Assembly: GCF_002362315.1 (NCBI RefSeq) | Contig: NZ_MTZV01000002.1 | Span: forward strand, 620,001 to 684,000 | DNA: 64,000 nucleotides | Source: Paraburkholderia acidicola | Lineage (GTDB): Bacteria > Pseudomonadota > Gammaproteobacteria > Burkholderiales > Burkholderiaceae | Reading direction: 5' to 3' | Shown: piece by piece, positions 18,833 through 28,595 of the stretch | How the letters are laid out: every line of letters begins with the position of its first letter | Position numbering within the stretch: the stretch's first letter is position 1 | Program-made: the position numbers and the translations under genes | Notes under the pieces: model-generated | Databases searched by the model: none | Told to the model about the DNA's origin: nothing | Seen by the model: only the letters and a program-made list of their open reading frames with translations

Positions 18833-19945
18833 TCAAGCGGTCGCGAGCGTCTTTTCGAGTGCAGCGATAAACGCGTCGTTTTCTGCGGGCAGGCCAATCG
18901 TGATGCGCAACCACTGCGGCAAGCCATAACCGCCAACCGGCCGCACGATCACACCCTGCTTCAGCAGCGCGAGATTGACGCGGTTGCCGGCCGCATCGTC
19001 GGTGCCCACGCGCACCAGCACGAAGTTGCCCGACGACGGCACATATTCGAGGCCAAGCCGGTCGAACGCTTCGGTCAGCCGGCGATAACCCTGCGCGTTG
19101 AGTTCTGCACTCTTCGCGAGGAACGCCTTGTCGTTCAACGCGGCAATCGCCGCGGCCTGCGCAAGCGTATTGACGTTGAACGGCTGACGCAGACGGTTCA
19201 TCAGATCGGTCAACTCGGGTTGCGCGATCGCGAAACCGACTCGCAAACCGGCAAGACCGAACGCCTTCGAGAACGTGCGCGACACCAGCAGGTTCGGATA
19301 GCGACGCACCCATGCGATCGCGTCATAACGCTTTTCGGCCGGCAGGTATTCGGTGTACGCCTCGTCGAGCACCACCGCGACGTGGCGCGGCACCTTGTCG
19401 AGAAATGCTTCGATCTGCGCGCCTTCGAGAAACGTGCCGGTCGGATTGTTCGGGTTCGCGACGAACACGAGCCGCGTGTCGTCGTCGATGGCGGCAAGCA
19501 TTGCATCGAGATCGTGGCCGTACTTCACGGCCGGCACAACGATCGCGCGTGCGCCAAGTCCTTGCGTAGCGAGCGCATACACCGCAAACGAATACTGCGC
19601 GTAGACGATCGACTGGCTTTTCTCAACGAACGAATGCGCAGCGAGTTCGAGGATGTCGTTGCTGCCGTTGCCGAGCGTGATCCATTCGGCGGGCACGTCG
19701 TAGTGCGCGCTCAGCGCGGCCTTCAGTTCGAACGCGTTGGCATCCGGATAACGGCCCAGCTCGCCCGCGGCCTTCGCCAACGCCTGCTGTGCCGACTCGG
19801 GCATGCCGAGCGGGTTCTCGTTCGACGCAAGCTTCACGATGCTCGCCTCGTCGAGACCGAATTCGCGGGCGACTTCCGAGATCGGTTTGCCGGCGACATA
19901 AGGCGCGATGGCGCGCACATAGGAAGGACCGAAAGGCGTTGTCAT
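18833..19945 (-). CDS. hisC: Histidinol-phosphate aminotransferase family (likely aromatic aminotransferase)
   Basis: 370-residue class I/II PLP aminotransferase. LASNENPLGMPESA near residue 35 and the PLP-lysine segment SRTFSKAFGLAGLRVGFA are HisC-family marks. Because the gene sits between pheA and tyrA, away from any his genes, its main physiological job is probably transamination of phenylpyruvate, 4-hydroxyphenylpyruvate or prephenate (an inference from context, as for other hisC2-type genes). The start at 19945 (MTTPFGPSYVRAI) has a GGAG-like sequence upstream. Confidence 0.93.
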   Translation of the reverse strand: MTTPFGPSYVRAIAPYVAGKPISEVAREFGLDEASIVKLASNENPLGMPESAQQALAKAAGELGRYPDANAFELKAALSAHYDVPAEWITLGNGSNDILELAAHSFVEKSQSIVYAQYSFAVYALATQGLGARAIVVPAVKYGHDLDAMLAAIDDDTRLVFVANPNNPTGTFLEGAQIEAFLDKVPRHVAVVLDEAYTEYLPAEKRYDAIAWVRRYPNLLVSRTFSKAFGLAGLRVGFAIAQPELTDLMNRLRQPFNVNTLAQAAAIAALNDKAFLAKSAELNAQGYRRLTEAFDRLGLEYVPSSGNFVLVRVGTDDAAGNRVNLALLKQGVIVRPVGGYGLPQWLRITIGLPAENDAFIAALEKTLATA

Positions 19946-20006
19946 GAGTATCTCCAAAACGACATTTGATGTGTTGAATTCGCAGCAGCAAGCCGGCAAG
20001 CCGGTG

Positions 20007-21089
20007 TCAGCGGGCGCGCGGATACGAGCCGAGTATCTTGACGAACGCGGCCTTCTGCTCGAGCTCGGCAAGCGCCGCAGCCACAGCCGCATCGTCGCGA
20101 TGGCCTTCGACGTCGATGTAGAAGTAATACTCCCACTTGTCGACGCGCGCGGGCCGCGACTCGAAACGCGTCATCGACACGCCGTGACGCGCGAGCGGTT
20201 CGAGCAGCCGGAACACCGCACCGGGCTCGTTCTTCACCGAGAAGATCAGCGAGGTCCGGTCATTCCCGCTTACGCCCGCGGGCTCCTTGCCGATCATCAG
20301 GAAGCGGGTGCGATTGTGCGGATCGTCCTGGATCAGTGAGTAGGCCACCTGCAGACCGTAATGCGTCGCGGCACGGTCGCCCGCGATCGCCGCTACCGTC
20401 GGATCGGCTGCGGCGAGACGCGCGGCTTCGGCGTTGCTCGATACAGCCTGGCGCTCGAGATGCGGCGCATGTGTAGACAGCCAGCGCTGGCATTGCGCAA
20501 GCGCCTGCGCGTGTGCGCAGACACGCGTCACGCCCGTCAGGTCGCCGCTCGCCGTCAGCAGGTTGTGGTGAATTGGCAGCGCGAGTTCGCCGCCGATCAG
20601 CAACTGCGATTGCAGCAGCAGATCGAGCGTGCGCGACACCGCGCCTTCGGTCGAATTCTCGACCGGCACGACACCGAATTCCGCTGCGCCGGCTTCGACG
20701 GAACGGAACACTTCGTCGATAGACGGGCACGGCAGCCCTTCGATCGACTGACCGAAGTACTCGTGCATCGCTTCTTCGCTATAGGTGCCGATCGGCCCGA
20801 GATACGCGGCGCGAACCGTCTGTTCGAGTGCACGGCTCGCCGCCATGATCTCGCGCCAGATGGCGCTGATGTGTTCGCCGGCCAGCGGCCCCGCGCTCAT
20901 GTCCTGCAAACGCGCGATGACCTGCTGCTCGCGTTCCGGGCGAAACACCGGCGCGTTGAAATGCTTCTTCACCTCGCCGACTTCGAGCGCAACCGACGCC
21001 CGCTGGTTGAGGAGCGCGATGAGCTGCGCGTCGATAGCATCGATGCGCTCGCGCAGCGGTTTGAGTCGTAAATTAAGTTCGTCGTCCAT
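20007..21089 (-). CDS. pheA: Chorismate mutase-prephenate dehydratase (P-protein)
   Basis: 360-residue bifunctional enzyme: chorismate to prephenate to phenylpyruvate. Residues 1-90 are an AroQ chorismate mutase helix domain (RERIDAIDAQLIALLNQRASVA). Residues about 95-275 are prephenate dehydratase (AYLGPIGTYSEEAM, VPVENSTEGAVSRTLDLL and the catalytic-Thr region RTRFLMIG). The C-terminal ACT domain (KTSL-like RTSLIFSVKNEPGAVF and ESRPARVDKWEYYFYID) gives phenylalanine feedback inhibition. The ESRP and GAVF motifs that bind Phe are intact. Confidence 0.97.
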   Translation of the reverse strand: MDDELNLRLKPLRERIDAIDAQLIALLNQRASVALEVGEVKKHFNAPVFRPEREQQVIARLQDMSAGPLAGEHISAIWREIMAASRALEQTVRAAYLGPIGTYSEEAMHEYFGQSIEGLPCPSIDEVFRSVEAGAAEFGVVPVENSTEGAVSRTLDLLLQSQLLIGGELALPIHHNLLTASGDLTGVTRVCAHAQALAQCQRWLSTHAPHLERQAVSSNAEAARLAAADPTVAAIAGDRAATHYGLQVAYSLIQDDPHNRTRFLMIGKEPAGVSGNDRTSLIFSVKNEPGAVFRLLEPLARHGVSMTRFESRPARVDKWEYYFYIDVEGHRDDAAVAAALAELEQKAAFVKILGSYPRAR

Positions 21090-21135
21090 GCGTAAAAACG
21101 GCCGTTAGATGAAAGAGTGGCACGCGTGCCCGCAA

Positions 21136-22218
21136 TCAGGCTTCGCGCTGTTCGAATTCCTTCATGTACTCGACGAGCGCTTTAACGCCTTCGAGCGGCA
21201 CCGCGTTGTAAATCGACGCCCGCATGCCGCCGACGGACTTGTGGCCCTTCAGCTGCACCAGCCCGCGCGCTTTCGCGCCGGCCAGGAAATCTTCGTTGCG
21301 AGATTCGTCGGCGAGGAAGAACGGGACGTTCATCCGCGACCGCGAACCGCGCTCGACCTTGTTCAGATAGAAGCTGCTCGCATCGATCGTGTCGTACAGC
21401 AGTGTCGACTTCTCGAGATTGCGCGCTTCGATCGCAGGCAGGCCGCCCTGCTTCTGTAACCACTTGAACACGAGCCCCGCGATGTAGATCGCGTACGTGG
21501 GCGGCGTGTTGTACATCGAATTATTGGCGGCGACCGTCTTCCATTCGAACGCCGACGGACAGATAGACAGCGCGCGATCGAGCATGTCTTCGCGCACGAT
21601 CACGACGGTCACACCGGCCATGCCGATATTCTTCTGCGCCCCGCCGAACAGCACACCGTACTTGGCGATGTCCATCGGACGCGACAGGATGTGCGACGAC
21701 GCATCGGCGACGAGCGGAATGTCACCGAGATCCGGGATATCGAACGTCTCCACACCGTGGATTGTTTCGTTCGTGCACAGATGCACATACGCGGGGTCGT
21801 CGGACAGTTGCCATTCGGCACGGGTGGGCGCGCGCGTGAATCCCGCCGATGTCTCGCCACTTGCCGCCAGATGCACCGCGCCGTACTTCTGCGCTTCCTT
21901 CAGCGATTTCTGCGACCACGATCCCGTCACGACGAAGTCCGCGCGCGGTTTCGCGCCCATCAGGTTCATCGGTACGATCGCGTTCTCGCCCAGACCGCCG
22001 CCTTGCAGGAACAGGATATGGTGGCTTGCAGGTACGTGGAGCAGTTCGCGCAGATCGAGCAGCGCCGCCTCGTGAATCGACGAGAACTCCTTCCCGCGAT
22101 GGCTCATCTCCATCACGCTCATACCGCTGCCTTGCCAGTCGAGCATTTCGGCAGCGGCCTGACGCAGCACCTCTTCGGGCAAAGCCGCAGGTCCGGCGGA
22201 GAAATTGAAGACGCGCAT
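21136..22218 (-). CDS. serC: Phosphoserine aminotransferase
   Basis: 360-residue PLP aminotransferase for serine and pyridoxal phosphate synthesis. The N-terminus [18 protein letters not shown] is diagnostic; [16 protein letters not shown] follows, and the PLP lysine is in [12 protein letters not shown]. It is the first of the serC-pheA-hisC-tyrA-aroA-cmk block. Only 27 nt separate its start from a T-tailed terminator-like hairpin (22246-22288), so promoter position and readthrough are an open question. Confidence 0.97.
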   Translation of the reverse strand: MRVFNFSAGPAALPEEVLRQAAAEMLDWQGSGMSVMEMSHRGKEFSSIHEAALLDLRELLHVPASHHILFLQGGGLGENAIVPMNLMGAKPRADFVVTGSWSQKSLKEAQKYGAVHLAASGETSAGFTRAPTRAEWQLSDDPAYVHLCTNETIHGVETFDIPDLGDIPLVADASSHILSRPMDIAKYGVLFGGAQKNIGMAGVTVVIVREDMLDRALSICPSAFEWKTVAANNSMYNTPPTYAIYIAGLVFKWLQKQGGLPAIEARNLEKSTLLYDTIDASSFYLNKVERGSRSRMNVPFFLADESRNEDFLAGAKARGLVQLKGHKSVGGMRASIYNAVPLEGVKALVEYMKEFEQREA

Positions 22219-22245
22219 CGCAAAAAACCCCGCGTGAAAAACCCG

Positions 22246-22288
22246 AAAAAATAATGGCCGTTTGCGCCTATGCGCAAACGGCCATTAT
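22246..22288 (-). terminator. Strong terminator-like hairpin just upstream of serC
   Basis: Perfect 17-bp inverted repeat: arms at 22251-22267 and 22272-22288 with a 4-nt loop. On the minus strand it is followed by a run of T (22251-22246). It fits an intrinsic terminator for the DUF2059 gene (or for gyrA readthrough), yet serC starts only 27 nt beyond it. Confidence 0.8.
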
Positions 22289-22318
22289 CGCACTGTCACT
22301 GGCAACCCGCCAACCGAA

Positions 22319-22334
22319 GGCGCCTTGCGGCGCC
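22319..22334 (-). other. Short GC hairpin downstream of the DUF2059 gene
   Basis: ggcgcc / ggcgcc with a TTGC loop, 34 nt past the DUF2059 stop codon. It has no T tract. Together with the hairpin at 22246-22288 it makes a two-hairpin 3' end. Confidence 0.4.
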
Positions 22335-22368
22335 TGGCGATGTTGCCGGTGCAGCCGGTTCGACTGGC

Positions 22369-22968
22369 TTACTTAGCCGGCTTGACGGCCGCGACTTCCT
22401 TGTCGGCCTGGTCACGCGTTGCCTTGATCGATTCCGGCATGTACTTCTGCATCAGACCGTTCACTACGTCGCGGCCCACCTGGTCTTGCACCTGGATGAA
22501 CTTGCGGCCCGTCGGGCTCTTGTAGAACGACGTCAGATCCTTGATTTCCGACGTGCTGTAGTACTTCGCGTACGCGTCGTACTGAGCCTGCATCGCGTCC
22601 TGACGGAACGAATCGGTCGCGAAGACCTGACCTGCACCGTCAACCAGCTTCGGTACGGCATTCTTTTGCAGCGTCGGGACCGAAGCCTGCTTCTGCTTGT
22701 CCGTCAGCGTCTTGTTTTCCGACAGGGCGTCCGACAGGATGGCCGGAACCAGTTGCTTCGCCTGCATCTGTGCGCTGTTGCCGATCGCACCGACCAGCTT
22801 CTGCGCATCGATTGCGTCGAGCAGATCCTTGATCGCAGCCTGCTTGGCCGGGTCAACCGGAGCTGCCGCAGCTGCGGGTGCCGAAGCCGGCGCCTGCAGC
22901 GCTTGCGCCATCGCGAGAGTCGGCAGGAAAGCTGCGAGCACCATCAACTGTTTGAATCGTTTTTGCAT
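22369..22968 (-). CDS. Exported DUF2059 domain protein
   Basis: About 199 residues with a clear Sec signal peptide (MQKRFKQLMVLAAFLPTLAMAQ), an Ala/Pro linker, then an all-helical DUF2059 domain (YYSTSEIKDLTSFYKSPTGRKFIQ is the most conserved part). The function of the domain is unknown; a periplasmic location is inferred. Two tandem ATGs occur; the second (22968) has the better 5-nt spacing from GGGAG. The gene is fixed between gyrA and serC. Confidence 0.88.
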   Translation of the reverse strand: MQKRFKQLMVLAAFLPTLAMAQALQAPASAPAAAAAPVDPAKQAAIKDLLDAIDAQKLVGAIGNSAQMQAKQLVPAILSDALSENKTLTDKQKQASVPTLQKNAVPKLVDGAGQVFATDSFRQDAMQAQYDAYAKYYSTSEIKDLTSFYKSPTGRKFIQVQDQVGRDVVNGLMQKYMPESIKATRDQADKEVAAVKPAK

Positions 22969-23085
22969 CATTACTCCCTAAGAGAAATTAGTCGAACTGC
23001 GCGCCGCCTGGACAGCGCATCGGCCCGATGCGCTCATGTGTCCTTGCGGCTATTCACCCAGTACCGAGAAGCGCGCCGGTACGAC

Positions 23086-25710
23086 TCAGACAACACCGCC
23101 TTCTTCATCGGCCTCGCCGTTTTCGGCGGGACCGTCGGCATCGCCTTCGGCATCGGCTTCCGCGACCTGTTGGAGACCTGAAAGCTTCGTACCCTCGTCA
23201 AGGCTGATGAGTGTAACACCTTGCGTTGCACGGCCCATCTCGCGAATCTCCGACACGCGCGTACGAATCAGCACGCCCGTGGTGGTGATCAGCATGATCT
23301 GCGCTTCCTGGTCGACGAGCGTTGCGGCGACGACCTTGCCGTTGCGCTCCGACGTCTGGATCGCAATCATCCCCTTCGTCCCGCGCCCGTGACGCGTGTA
23401 CTCAATGATCGGCGTGCGTTTGCCGTAGCCATTTTCGGTTGCCGTCAGCACCGACTGCTGCTCGTCGCCCGCAACCAGCAACGCGATGACGTTCTGCCCG
23501 TCGTCGAGTTGCATGCCGCGCACGCCGCGCGCCTCGCGTCCCATCGGCCGGACATCGTTCTCATCGAAACGCACCGCCTTGCCCGAATCGGAGAACAGCA
23601 TCACGTCGTGTTCGCCATCGGTGATCGCGGCACCGATCAGGTAGTCGCCGTCGTCGAGACCGACCGCAATAATACCCTTGCGCAGCGGCCGGCTAAAGGC
23701 TTCTAGCGGCGTCTTTTTTACCGTTCCTAACGCCGTCGCCATAAAGACGAACTTGTCCGCCGAAAATTCCTTGACCGGCAGTACCACCGTGATCTTCTCG
23801 CCGTCCTGCAGCGGGAACATGTTCACGATCGGACGGCCGCGCGAGTTGCGCGAACCCTGCGGCACTTCGTAGACCTTGACCCAGTAGACGCGTCCGCGGT
23901 TCGAGAAGCACAGGATGTGGTCGTGCGTGTTCGCGATGAACAGCGTATCGATCCAGTCGTCTTCCTTCATCGAGGTAGCCTGCTTGCCGCGCCCACCGCG
24001 TTTTTGCGCGCGGTACTCGGACAGCGGCTGCGACTTCACGTAGCCGGCATGCGACATCGTCACGACCATTTCCTGCGGCGTGATCAGATCTTCGGTGTTC
24101 AGTTCGGTCGCGTTGAACTCGATCTTCGAGCGGCGTGCATCGCCGAATTCGGCCTTGATAGCCGTGAGTTCGTCGACGATGATCGCCGTAATGCGCTCCG
24201 GACGAGCCAGGATGTCGAGCAGGTCGGCAATTTGCGCCATCACTTCGCGGTACTCGCCGATGATCTTGTCCTGCTCGAGACCGGTCAGGCGCTGCAGACG
24301 CATCTGCAGGATTTCCTGCGCCTGGGTGTCGGAGAGACGGTAGAGGCCGTCGCCCTGCATCCCGAACGCCGGATTCAACCCTTCCGGCCGGTAGGCCGCG
24401 CCGCCGCCGACCGTTGCATTCTCGGTCTCGGCGCGCGCCAGCATGTCACGCACGAGCGACGAATCCCACGGGCGCGCCATCAACTCCTGCTTCGCGATCG
24501 GCGGCGTCGGAGCGGCCTTGATGATCGCGATGAACTCATCGATGTTGGCCAATGCGACGGCCAGACCTTCGAGCACGTGGCCGCGTTCGCGTGCCTTGCG
24601 CAGTTCGTATACAGTGCGCCGCGTCAGCACCTCGCGGCGGTGCGACAGGAAATGCTCGAGCATTTCCTTCAGGTTCAGCAGCTTCGGCTGGTTGTCGACC
24701 AGCGCGACCATGTTCATGCCGAACGTGTCCTGCAGCTGGGTCGCCTTATACAGATTGTTGAGCACGACCTCGGGCACTTCGCCGCGCTTCAACTCGATCA
24801 CGAGACGCATGCCGCTCTTGTCGGATTCGTCGCGGATGTCGGAAATACCCTCGATCTTCTTTTCGTTGACGAGCTCGGCCATCCGCTCCTGCAGCGAACG
24901 CTTGTTCACCTGGTACGGCAGTTCGTCGACGATGATCGCCATCCGCTGGCCGCGGTCGATTTCCTCGAAGTGCGTGGTCGCGCGCATGACGACGCGTCCG
25001 CGCCCGGTGCGGTAACCGTCGCGCACGCCAGCGATGCCGTAGATGATGCCGGCGGTCGGGAAATCGGGGGCGGGAATGATTTCGATCAGTTCGTCGATGG
25101 TGGCGTGCGGGTTTTTCAGCAGATGCTGACACCCATCGACAACCTCATTGAGGTTGTGCGGCGGAATGTTGGTTGCCATCCCGACCGCAATACCGGACGA
25201 ACCATTGATCAGCAGATTGGGAATCCGCGCCGGCATGATGGCCGGTTCGCTTTCGCTGCCGTCGTAGTTCGGCTGGAAATCGACCGTTTCCTTGTCGATG
25301 TCGGCCAGCAGTTCGTGGCCGATCTTCGCCATGCGGATTTCGGTGTAGCGCATGGCAGCGGCGTTGTCGCCGTCTACCGACCCGAAATTGCCTTGTCCGT
25401 CCACCAGCATGTAGCGCAACGAGAAAGGCTGCGCCATCCGGACAATCGTGTCGTAGACAGCCGTGTCGCCGTGCGGGTGATATTTACCGATCACGTCGCC
25501 GACAATACGTGCGGACTTCTTGTACGCCCGGTTCCAGTCGTTGTTAAGCTCATGCATCGCGTACAGCACGCGCCGGTGCACCGGCTTCAGGCCATCGCGG
25601 ACATCGGGGAGTGCCCGCCCCACGATCACGCTCATCGCGTAGTCGAGATAGGAGCGGCGCATTTCCTCCTCTAGGGAGATTGGCAGAGTCTCTTTGGCGA
25701 ATTGATCCAT
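23086..25710 (-). CDS. gyrA: DNA gyrase subunit A
   Basis: 874-residue type II topoisomerase subunit. The catalytic tyrosine is Tyr122 in [11 protein letters not shown]. The quinolone-determining region reads [10 protein letters not shown], with Thr83 and Asp87, which look like unmutated betaproteobacterial residues. The GyrA box is present as [10 protein letters not shown] before the C-terminal beta-pinwheel of six blades that wraps DNA; the protein ends in an acidic, Gly/Glu-rich tail. It starts at 25710, with a long (about 300 nt) leader if the promoter proposed at 26010-26038 is right. Confidence 0.98.
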   Translation of the reverse strand: MDQFAKETLPISLEEEMRRSYLDYAMSVIVGRALPDVRDGLKPVHRRVLYAMHELNNDWNRAYKKSARIVGDVIGKYHPHGDTAVYDTIVRMAQPFSLRYMLVDGQGNFGSVDGDNAAAMRYTEIRMAKIGHELLADIDKETVDFQPNYDGSESEPAIMPARIPNLLINGSSGIAVGMATNIPPHNLNEVVDGCQHLLKNPHATIDELIEIIPAPDFPTAGIIYGIAGVRDGYRTGRGRVVMRATTHFEEIDRGQRMAIIVDELPYQVNKRSLQERMAELVNEKKIEGISDIRDESDKSGMRLVIELKRGEVPEVVLNNLYKATQLQDTFGMNMVALVDNQPKLLNLKEMLEHFLSHRREVLTRRTVYELRKARERGHVLEGLAVALANIDEFIAIIKAAPTPPIAKQELMARPWDSSLVRDMLARAETENATVGGGAAYRPEGLNPAFGMQGDGLYRLSDTQAQEILQMRLQRLTGLEQDKIIGEYREVMAQIADLLDILARPERITAIIVDELTAIKAEFGDARRSKIEFNATELNTEDLITPQEMVVTMSHAGYVKSQPLSEYRAQKRGGRGKQATSMKEDDWIDTLFIANTHDHILCFSNRGRVYWVKVYEVPQGSRNSRGRPIVNMFPLQDGEKITVVLPVKEFSADKFVFMATALGTVKKTPLEAFSRPLRKGIIAVGLDDGDYLIGAAITDGEHDVMLFSDSGKAVRFDENDVRPMGREARGVRGMQLDDGQNVIALLVAGDEQQSVLTATENGYGKRTPIIEYTRHGRGTKGMIAIQTSERNGKVVAATLVDQEAQIMLITTTGVLIRTRVSEIREMGRATQGVTLISLDEGTKLSGLQQVAEADAEGDADGPAENGEADEEGGVV

Positions 25711-26009
25711 TTATCCGTGTCTTTTTCGTGCGCAAACGGCGAAGATGCCGCGCCTTACGCGTCAGCGCCGCAGGCGCGGCGCATCACGCGATTCTAGCAT
25801 GCGCAGCATCCACGACCGACGGCCTGCGTATACCTATTAGAGGAACGACCAGCGAAGCCGCCTGAGGGCTTCTGCAGCGCGTGAGAGCAGGCCCGAAAAG
25901 TGCTCGCCCGAAAACGGCGCAAAACCACGGCCGGCGGGCTCTTGCGCCAGTTAACGTTCTGTTGCGCTTGCACCACAATTGGGGGGGCTGATCGGGGGAA
26001 CAGGATTTT

Positions 26010-26038
26010 TTTATCGTTGGAAGGGAACGATATGGCAA
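26010..26038 (-). promoter_or_regulatory. Probable gyrA promoter
   Basis: On the minus strand TTGCCA (26038-26033) and GATAAA (26015-26010) are separated by exactly 17 bp, a sigma70-like pair in an AT-rich island. It would give a leader near 300 nt before gyrA. It is placed by eye only. Confidence 0.45.
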
Positions 26039-26108
26039 AATGCCAACGCACAAAGAGTTAGACACGGCTCGAAGTCTACACAGCACGTTTTTTGTTCCGC
26101 ACCAATGT

Positions 26109-26114
26109 TATACT
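26109..26114 (+). promoter_or_regulatory. Probable -10 box of the OmpA-like gene
   Basis: TATACT, 77 bp before the start codon at 26191; the T-rich stretch around 26088-26094 lies at the -35 position but does not match the consensus well. The gene also has a strong Shine-Dalgarno sequence (GAGAGGAGA) directly before the ATG. Confidence 0.45.
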
Positions 26115-26190
26115 TCGAGCAATGTATGACTTGTCTTCGTCAACAGGCTCGCAGTAAACCTGCGGTAATCTCAATTTCGAGAGGAGAAAT

Positions 26191-26838
26191 ATGAATAAAC
26201 TTTCAAAGCTCGCGTTCATTGCAGCTACCGCAGTAATGGCTGCATCGGCTTCGGCACAATCGGTGCCGGCATCGCGACAAGCCGTGAACGACAACTGGGT
26301 GAACGGTACCGGCGAATACGTGTGGATGAACGGCACGAACGAGCTTTGCTGGCGCGACGCGTTCTGGACGCCGGCAACGGCTAACGCGAAGTGCGATGGC
26401 GCACTGGTCGCCCAGGCTCCGACTCCGCCGGCTCAAGTGCCGCCGGCACCGGTGCTGACCAGCCAGAAGATCACGTATCAAGCCGACGCACTGTTCGACT
26501 TCGACAAGGCAATCCTGAAGCCGGCTGGCAAGGCAAAGCTTGACGACCTCGCCTCGAAGATTCAGGGCGTGAACCTCGAAGTCGTCGTGGCAACGGGTTA
26601 CACCGACCGCATCGGCTCGGACAAGTACAACGACCGTCTGTCGCTGCGCCGTGCTCAAGCTGTGAAGGCTTACCTGGTTAGCCGTGGCATCGAAGCCAAC
26701 CGCATCTACACGGAAGGCAAGGGCAAGCGTAACCCGGTTACGACGGGTTGCAACCAGCGCAACCGCAAGCAACTGATCGCTTGCCTCGCACCGGATCGCC
26801 GCGTGGAAGTCGAAGTTGTCGGTACTTCGAAGCAGTAA
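26191..26838 (+). CDS. ompA: OmpA-family peptidoglycan-binding protein without beta-barrel
   Basis: 215 residues: signal peptide (cut after ASA, about residue 22), a ~45-residue Trp-rich segment with two cysteines (ELCWRD and AKCDG), a short Pro-rich linker, then a complete C-terminal OmpA domain (FDFDKAILKPAGKAKLDDLA and GYTDRIGSDKYNDRLSLRRA, whose Asp and Arg bind diaminopimelate). The eight-strand barrel of enterobacterial OmpA is absent, so it probably tethers to peptidoglycan from the periplasm or another membrane element. Codon use is very biased, it has a strong RBS and a strong terminator, so high expression is likely. Confidence 0.92.
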   Translation: MNKLSKLAFIAATAVMAASASAQSVPASRQAVNDNWVNGTGEYVWMNGTNELCWRDAFWTPATANAKCDGALVAQAPTPPAQVPPAPVLTSQKITYQADALFDFDKAILKPAGKAKLDDLASKIQGVNLEVVVATGYTDRIGSDKYNDRLSLRRAQAVKAYLVSRGIEANRIYTEGKGKRNPVTTGCNQRNRKQLIACLAPDRRVEVEVVGTSKQ

Positions 26839-26858
26839 GCGACGCATACCGCAGTATC

Positions 26859-26887
26859 AAAGCCCCGCTTCGGCGGGGCTTTTTTTA
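26859..26887 (+). terminator. Terminator of the OmpA-like gene
   Basis: aagccccgc / gcggggctt with a TTCG tetraloop, followed by T7; a textbook intrinsic terminator 20 bp past the stop codon. Confidence 0.95.
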
Positions 26888-27026
26888 TGTGCTTCTGCAG
26901 CGCGCCGCTCCGACCGGCCGAGGCCGTCCGCTGTGACCGCGGCATTTTGCCGCCCTGATCGTCGGCCTATATACTCAGGGTTTATCCTCGATCGCCCGCC
27001 CACCCGCTCTACAGGCCGCTTCTGCC

Positions 27027-27725
27027 ATGACCAATGCCGACCCCCACGAACTACAGAAATTCAGCGATCTCGCGCATCGCTGGTGGGATCCGAACGCCGA
27101 ATTCAAACCGCTGCATGAACTGAACCCTGTCCGGCTCAAGTGGATCGACGCGCATGCAGCGCTTGCCGGTAAGCGTGTGCTCGATATCGGCTGCGGCGGG
27201 GGCATCCTGTCGGAGTCGATGGCCAGCCTGGGGGCGACGGTTAAGGGCATCGACCTGTCGTCGCAGGCACTGGGCGTCGCCGATCTGCACAGCCTCGAAA
27301 GCGGCGTCACGGTCGACTACGAAGAAATCGCCGCCGAAGCCCTCGCCGCCCGCGAACCGGCCACCTACGACGTCGTGACCTGTATGGAAATGCTCGAGCA
27401 CGTGCCCGAGCCGGCAGCCGTCGTCGCCGCGTGCGCAACACTGGTGAAGCCCGGTGGCTGGGTGTTCTTCTCGACGCTCAATCGCAACGTCAAGTCGTAT
27501 CTGTTCGCAGTGATCGGTGCGGAATACCTCGCGCAGATGTTGCCGAAGGGCACCCACGACTACGCGCGCTTCATCCGTCCGTCAGAGCTGGCCGGGTTCG
27601 TGCGGGCCGCCGCCCTGCATACGCAGGAGATCAAGGGCATCGCCTACCGTCCGTTCAGCAAGCACTTCGCGTTGTCCGACGATACGAGCGTCAACTACAT
27701 GCTCGCGTGTCGCCGCGAGGCCTGA
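27027..27725 (+). CDS. ubiG: Ubiquinone biosynthesis O-methyltransferase UbiG
   Basis: 232-residue class I SAM-dependent methyltransferase performing both O-methylations in ubiquinone synthesis. [19 protein letters not shown] at the N-terminus and motif [17 protein letters not shown] are diagnostic, followed by [11 protein letters not shown] and the membrane-associating insertion [18 protein letters not shown]. gph follows 36 bp later on the same strand, and the two probably form an operon. Confidence 0.97.
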   Translation: MTNADPHELQKFSDLAHRWWDPNAEFKPLHELNPVRLKWIDAHAALAGKRVLDIGCGGGILSESMASLGATVKGIDLSSQALGVADLHSLESGVTVDYEEIAAEALAAREPATYDVVTCMEMLEHVPEPAAVVAACATLVKPGGWVFFSTLNRNVKSYLFAVIGAEYLAQMLPKGTHDYARFIRPSELAGFVRAAALHTQEIKGIAYRPFSKHFALSDDTSVNYMLACRREA

Positions 27726-27761
27726 CCCGCGTCAACACGCGATACCTTTTCCCGGAATCCC

Positions 27762-28475
27762 ATGAGCGACCCCACGCCCCTGCCGCAACGTGAAGGCGAC
27801 GATGCATCGATCGGCCTCTGCCAGGCTGTCCTGTTCGATCTCGACGGCACGCTCGCCGATACCGCGCCCGACCTCGCCGCTGCCGTCAACAAGATGCGCC
27901 ACGAACGCGGCCTCGAGATGGTGCCGCTCGAAACCCTGCGCCCACTTGCATCCGCGGGCGCGCGCGGTCTGATCGGTGGAGCGTTTTCGATCGGCCCTGA
28001 GCATCCCGACTTCACCTCGATGCGCGAAGAGTTTCTCGCGAACTACGAAGCGGATCTGTGCATCGAGACGACACTCTTTCCCGGCATCGATGCCGTGCTC
28101 GACGATCTCGATGCACGCGGCGTGCGCTGGGGCATCGTAACGAACAAGGCCAGCCGGTTGACCGGTCCGCTCGTCGCGCTGCTCGGCCTCGACACGCGCG
28201 CGGCGAGTGTGGTCAGCGGCGATACGACACCGCATGCGAAGCCGCACCCCGCGCCGCTTCTGCATGCCGCGCGCGAACTGCGTATCGCGCCGGAGCGGAT
28301 CGTCTATGTCGGCGACGACCTGCGCGACGTGCAAGCGGGCTTCGCGGCGGGCATGGTGACGGTCGCGGCCGCGTACGGCTACTGCGGCACCGACCTGCCA
28401 CCTACGCGCTGGCATGCGCAACATGTCGTCGATTCGCCCGCGGAACTGCAGCGGCTGCTGCGCGAGATCGGTTAA
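27762..28475 (+). CDS. gph: Phosphoglycolate phosphatase
   Basis: 237-residue HAD-superfamily hydrolase. Motif I is VLFDLDGTLADTAPD (nucleophile Asp), motif II is WGIVTNKAS, the Lys motif is PHAKPHPAPL, and motif III/IV is IVYVGDDLRDVQAG. It is the size and domain type (C1 cap) of Gph, which clears 2-phosphoglycolate. It lies next to ubiG as in many betaproteobacteria. Close relatives such as MupP-type phosphatases cannot be excluded. Confidence 0.9.
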   Translation: MSDPTPLPQREGDDASIGLCQAVLFDLDGTLADTAPDLAAAVNKMRHERGLEMVPLETLRPLASAGARGLIGGAFSIGPEHPDFTSMREEFLANYEADLCIETTLFPGIDAVLDDLDARGVRWGIVTNKASRLTGPLVALLGLDTRAASVVSGDTTPHAKPHPAPLLHAARELRIAPERIVYVGDDLRDVQAGFAAGMVTVAAAYGYCGTDLPPTRWHAQHVVDSPAELQRLLREIG

Positions 28476-28527
28476 CCCGCCGTGCGGTTGCCCTGCCCTT
28501 GCCCGACAGCGCGTGTAGAAGCGTCAG

Positions 28528-28556
28528 TGGCACGAGAAGGCGCTCTCTTGTAGAAT
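28528..28556 (+). promoter_or_regulatory. Probable ssrA promoter
   Basis: TAGAAT at 28551-28556 as -10, with TGGCAC 17 bp upstream at 28528-28533. Transcription would begin near 28563, about 33 nt before the mature tmRNA 5' end. Confidence 0.5.
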
Positions 28557-28563
28557 GTGCGTT

Positions 28564-28585
28564 GGCCCACGTTTGTCAGTGGGCC
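28564..28585 (+). terminator. Hairpin between gph and ssrA
   Basis: ggcccac / gtgggcc with an 8-nt loop, followed by TTCCTTCT. It may end the gph transcript or form a hairpin in the tmRNA precursor leader; its position just after the ssrA -10 box allows either. Confidence 0.45.
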
Positions 28586-28595
28586 TTCCTTCTGC

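Larger units (their letters stand above)
25711..26190. promoter_or_regulatory. Divergent regulatory region gyrA / ompA
   Basis: A 480-bp non-coding spacer between two highly expressed divergent genes. The left part (25711-25980) is a GC-rich gyrA leader with no clear ORF. A G7 run occurs at 25981-25987. The right part is AT-richer and holds the two promoters listed separately. Nothing else was recognised. Confidence 0.5.

Noticed and set aside
17789..19969. A 726-codon open frame on the plus strand opposite aroA, tyrA and hisC
   Set aside because: It is an antisense shadow of three well-supported enzymes; the composition is Arg/His/Ala-rich, with no motif or RBS. Such frames are expected at this GC content.
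23917..25674. A 585-codon plus-strand frame opposite gyrA
   Set aside because: Shadow of gyrA; codon-position composition follows gyrA, and there is no independent support.
23086..25710. Quinolone-resistance mutation in gyrA (Thr at position 83)
   Set aside because: Thr83 looks like the native residue for this group and Asp87 is unchanged, so it is not evidence of a resistance mutation.
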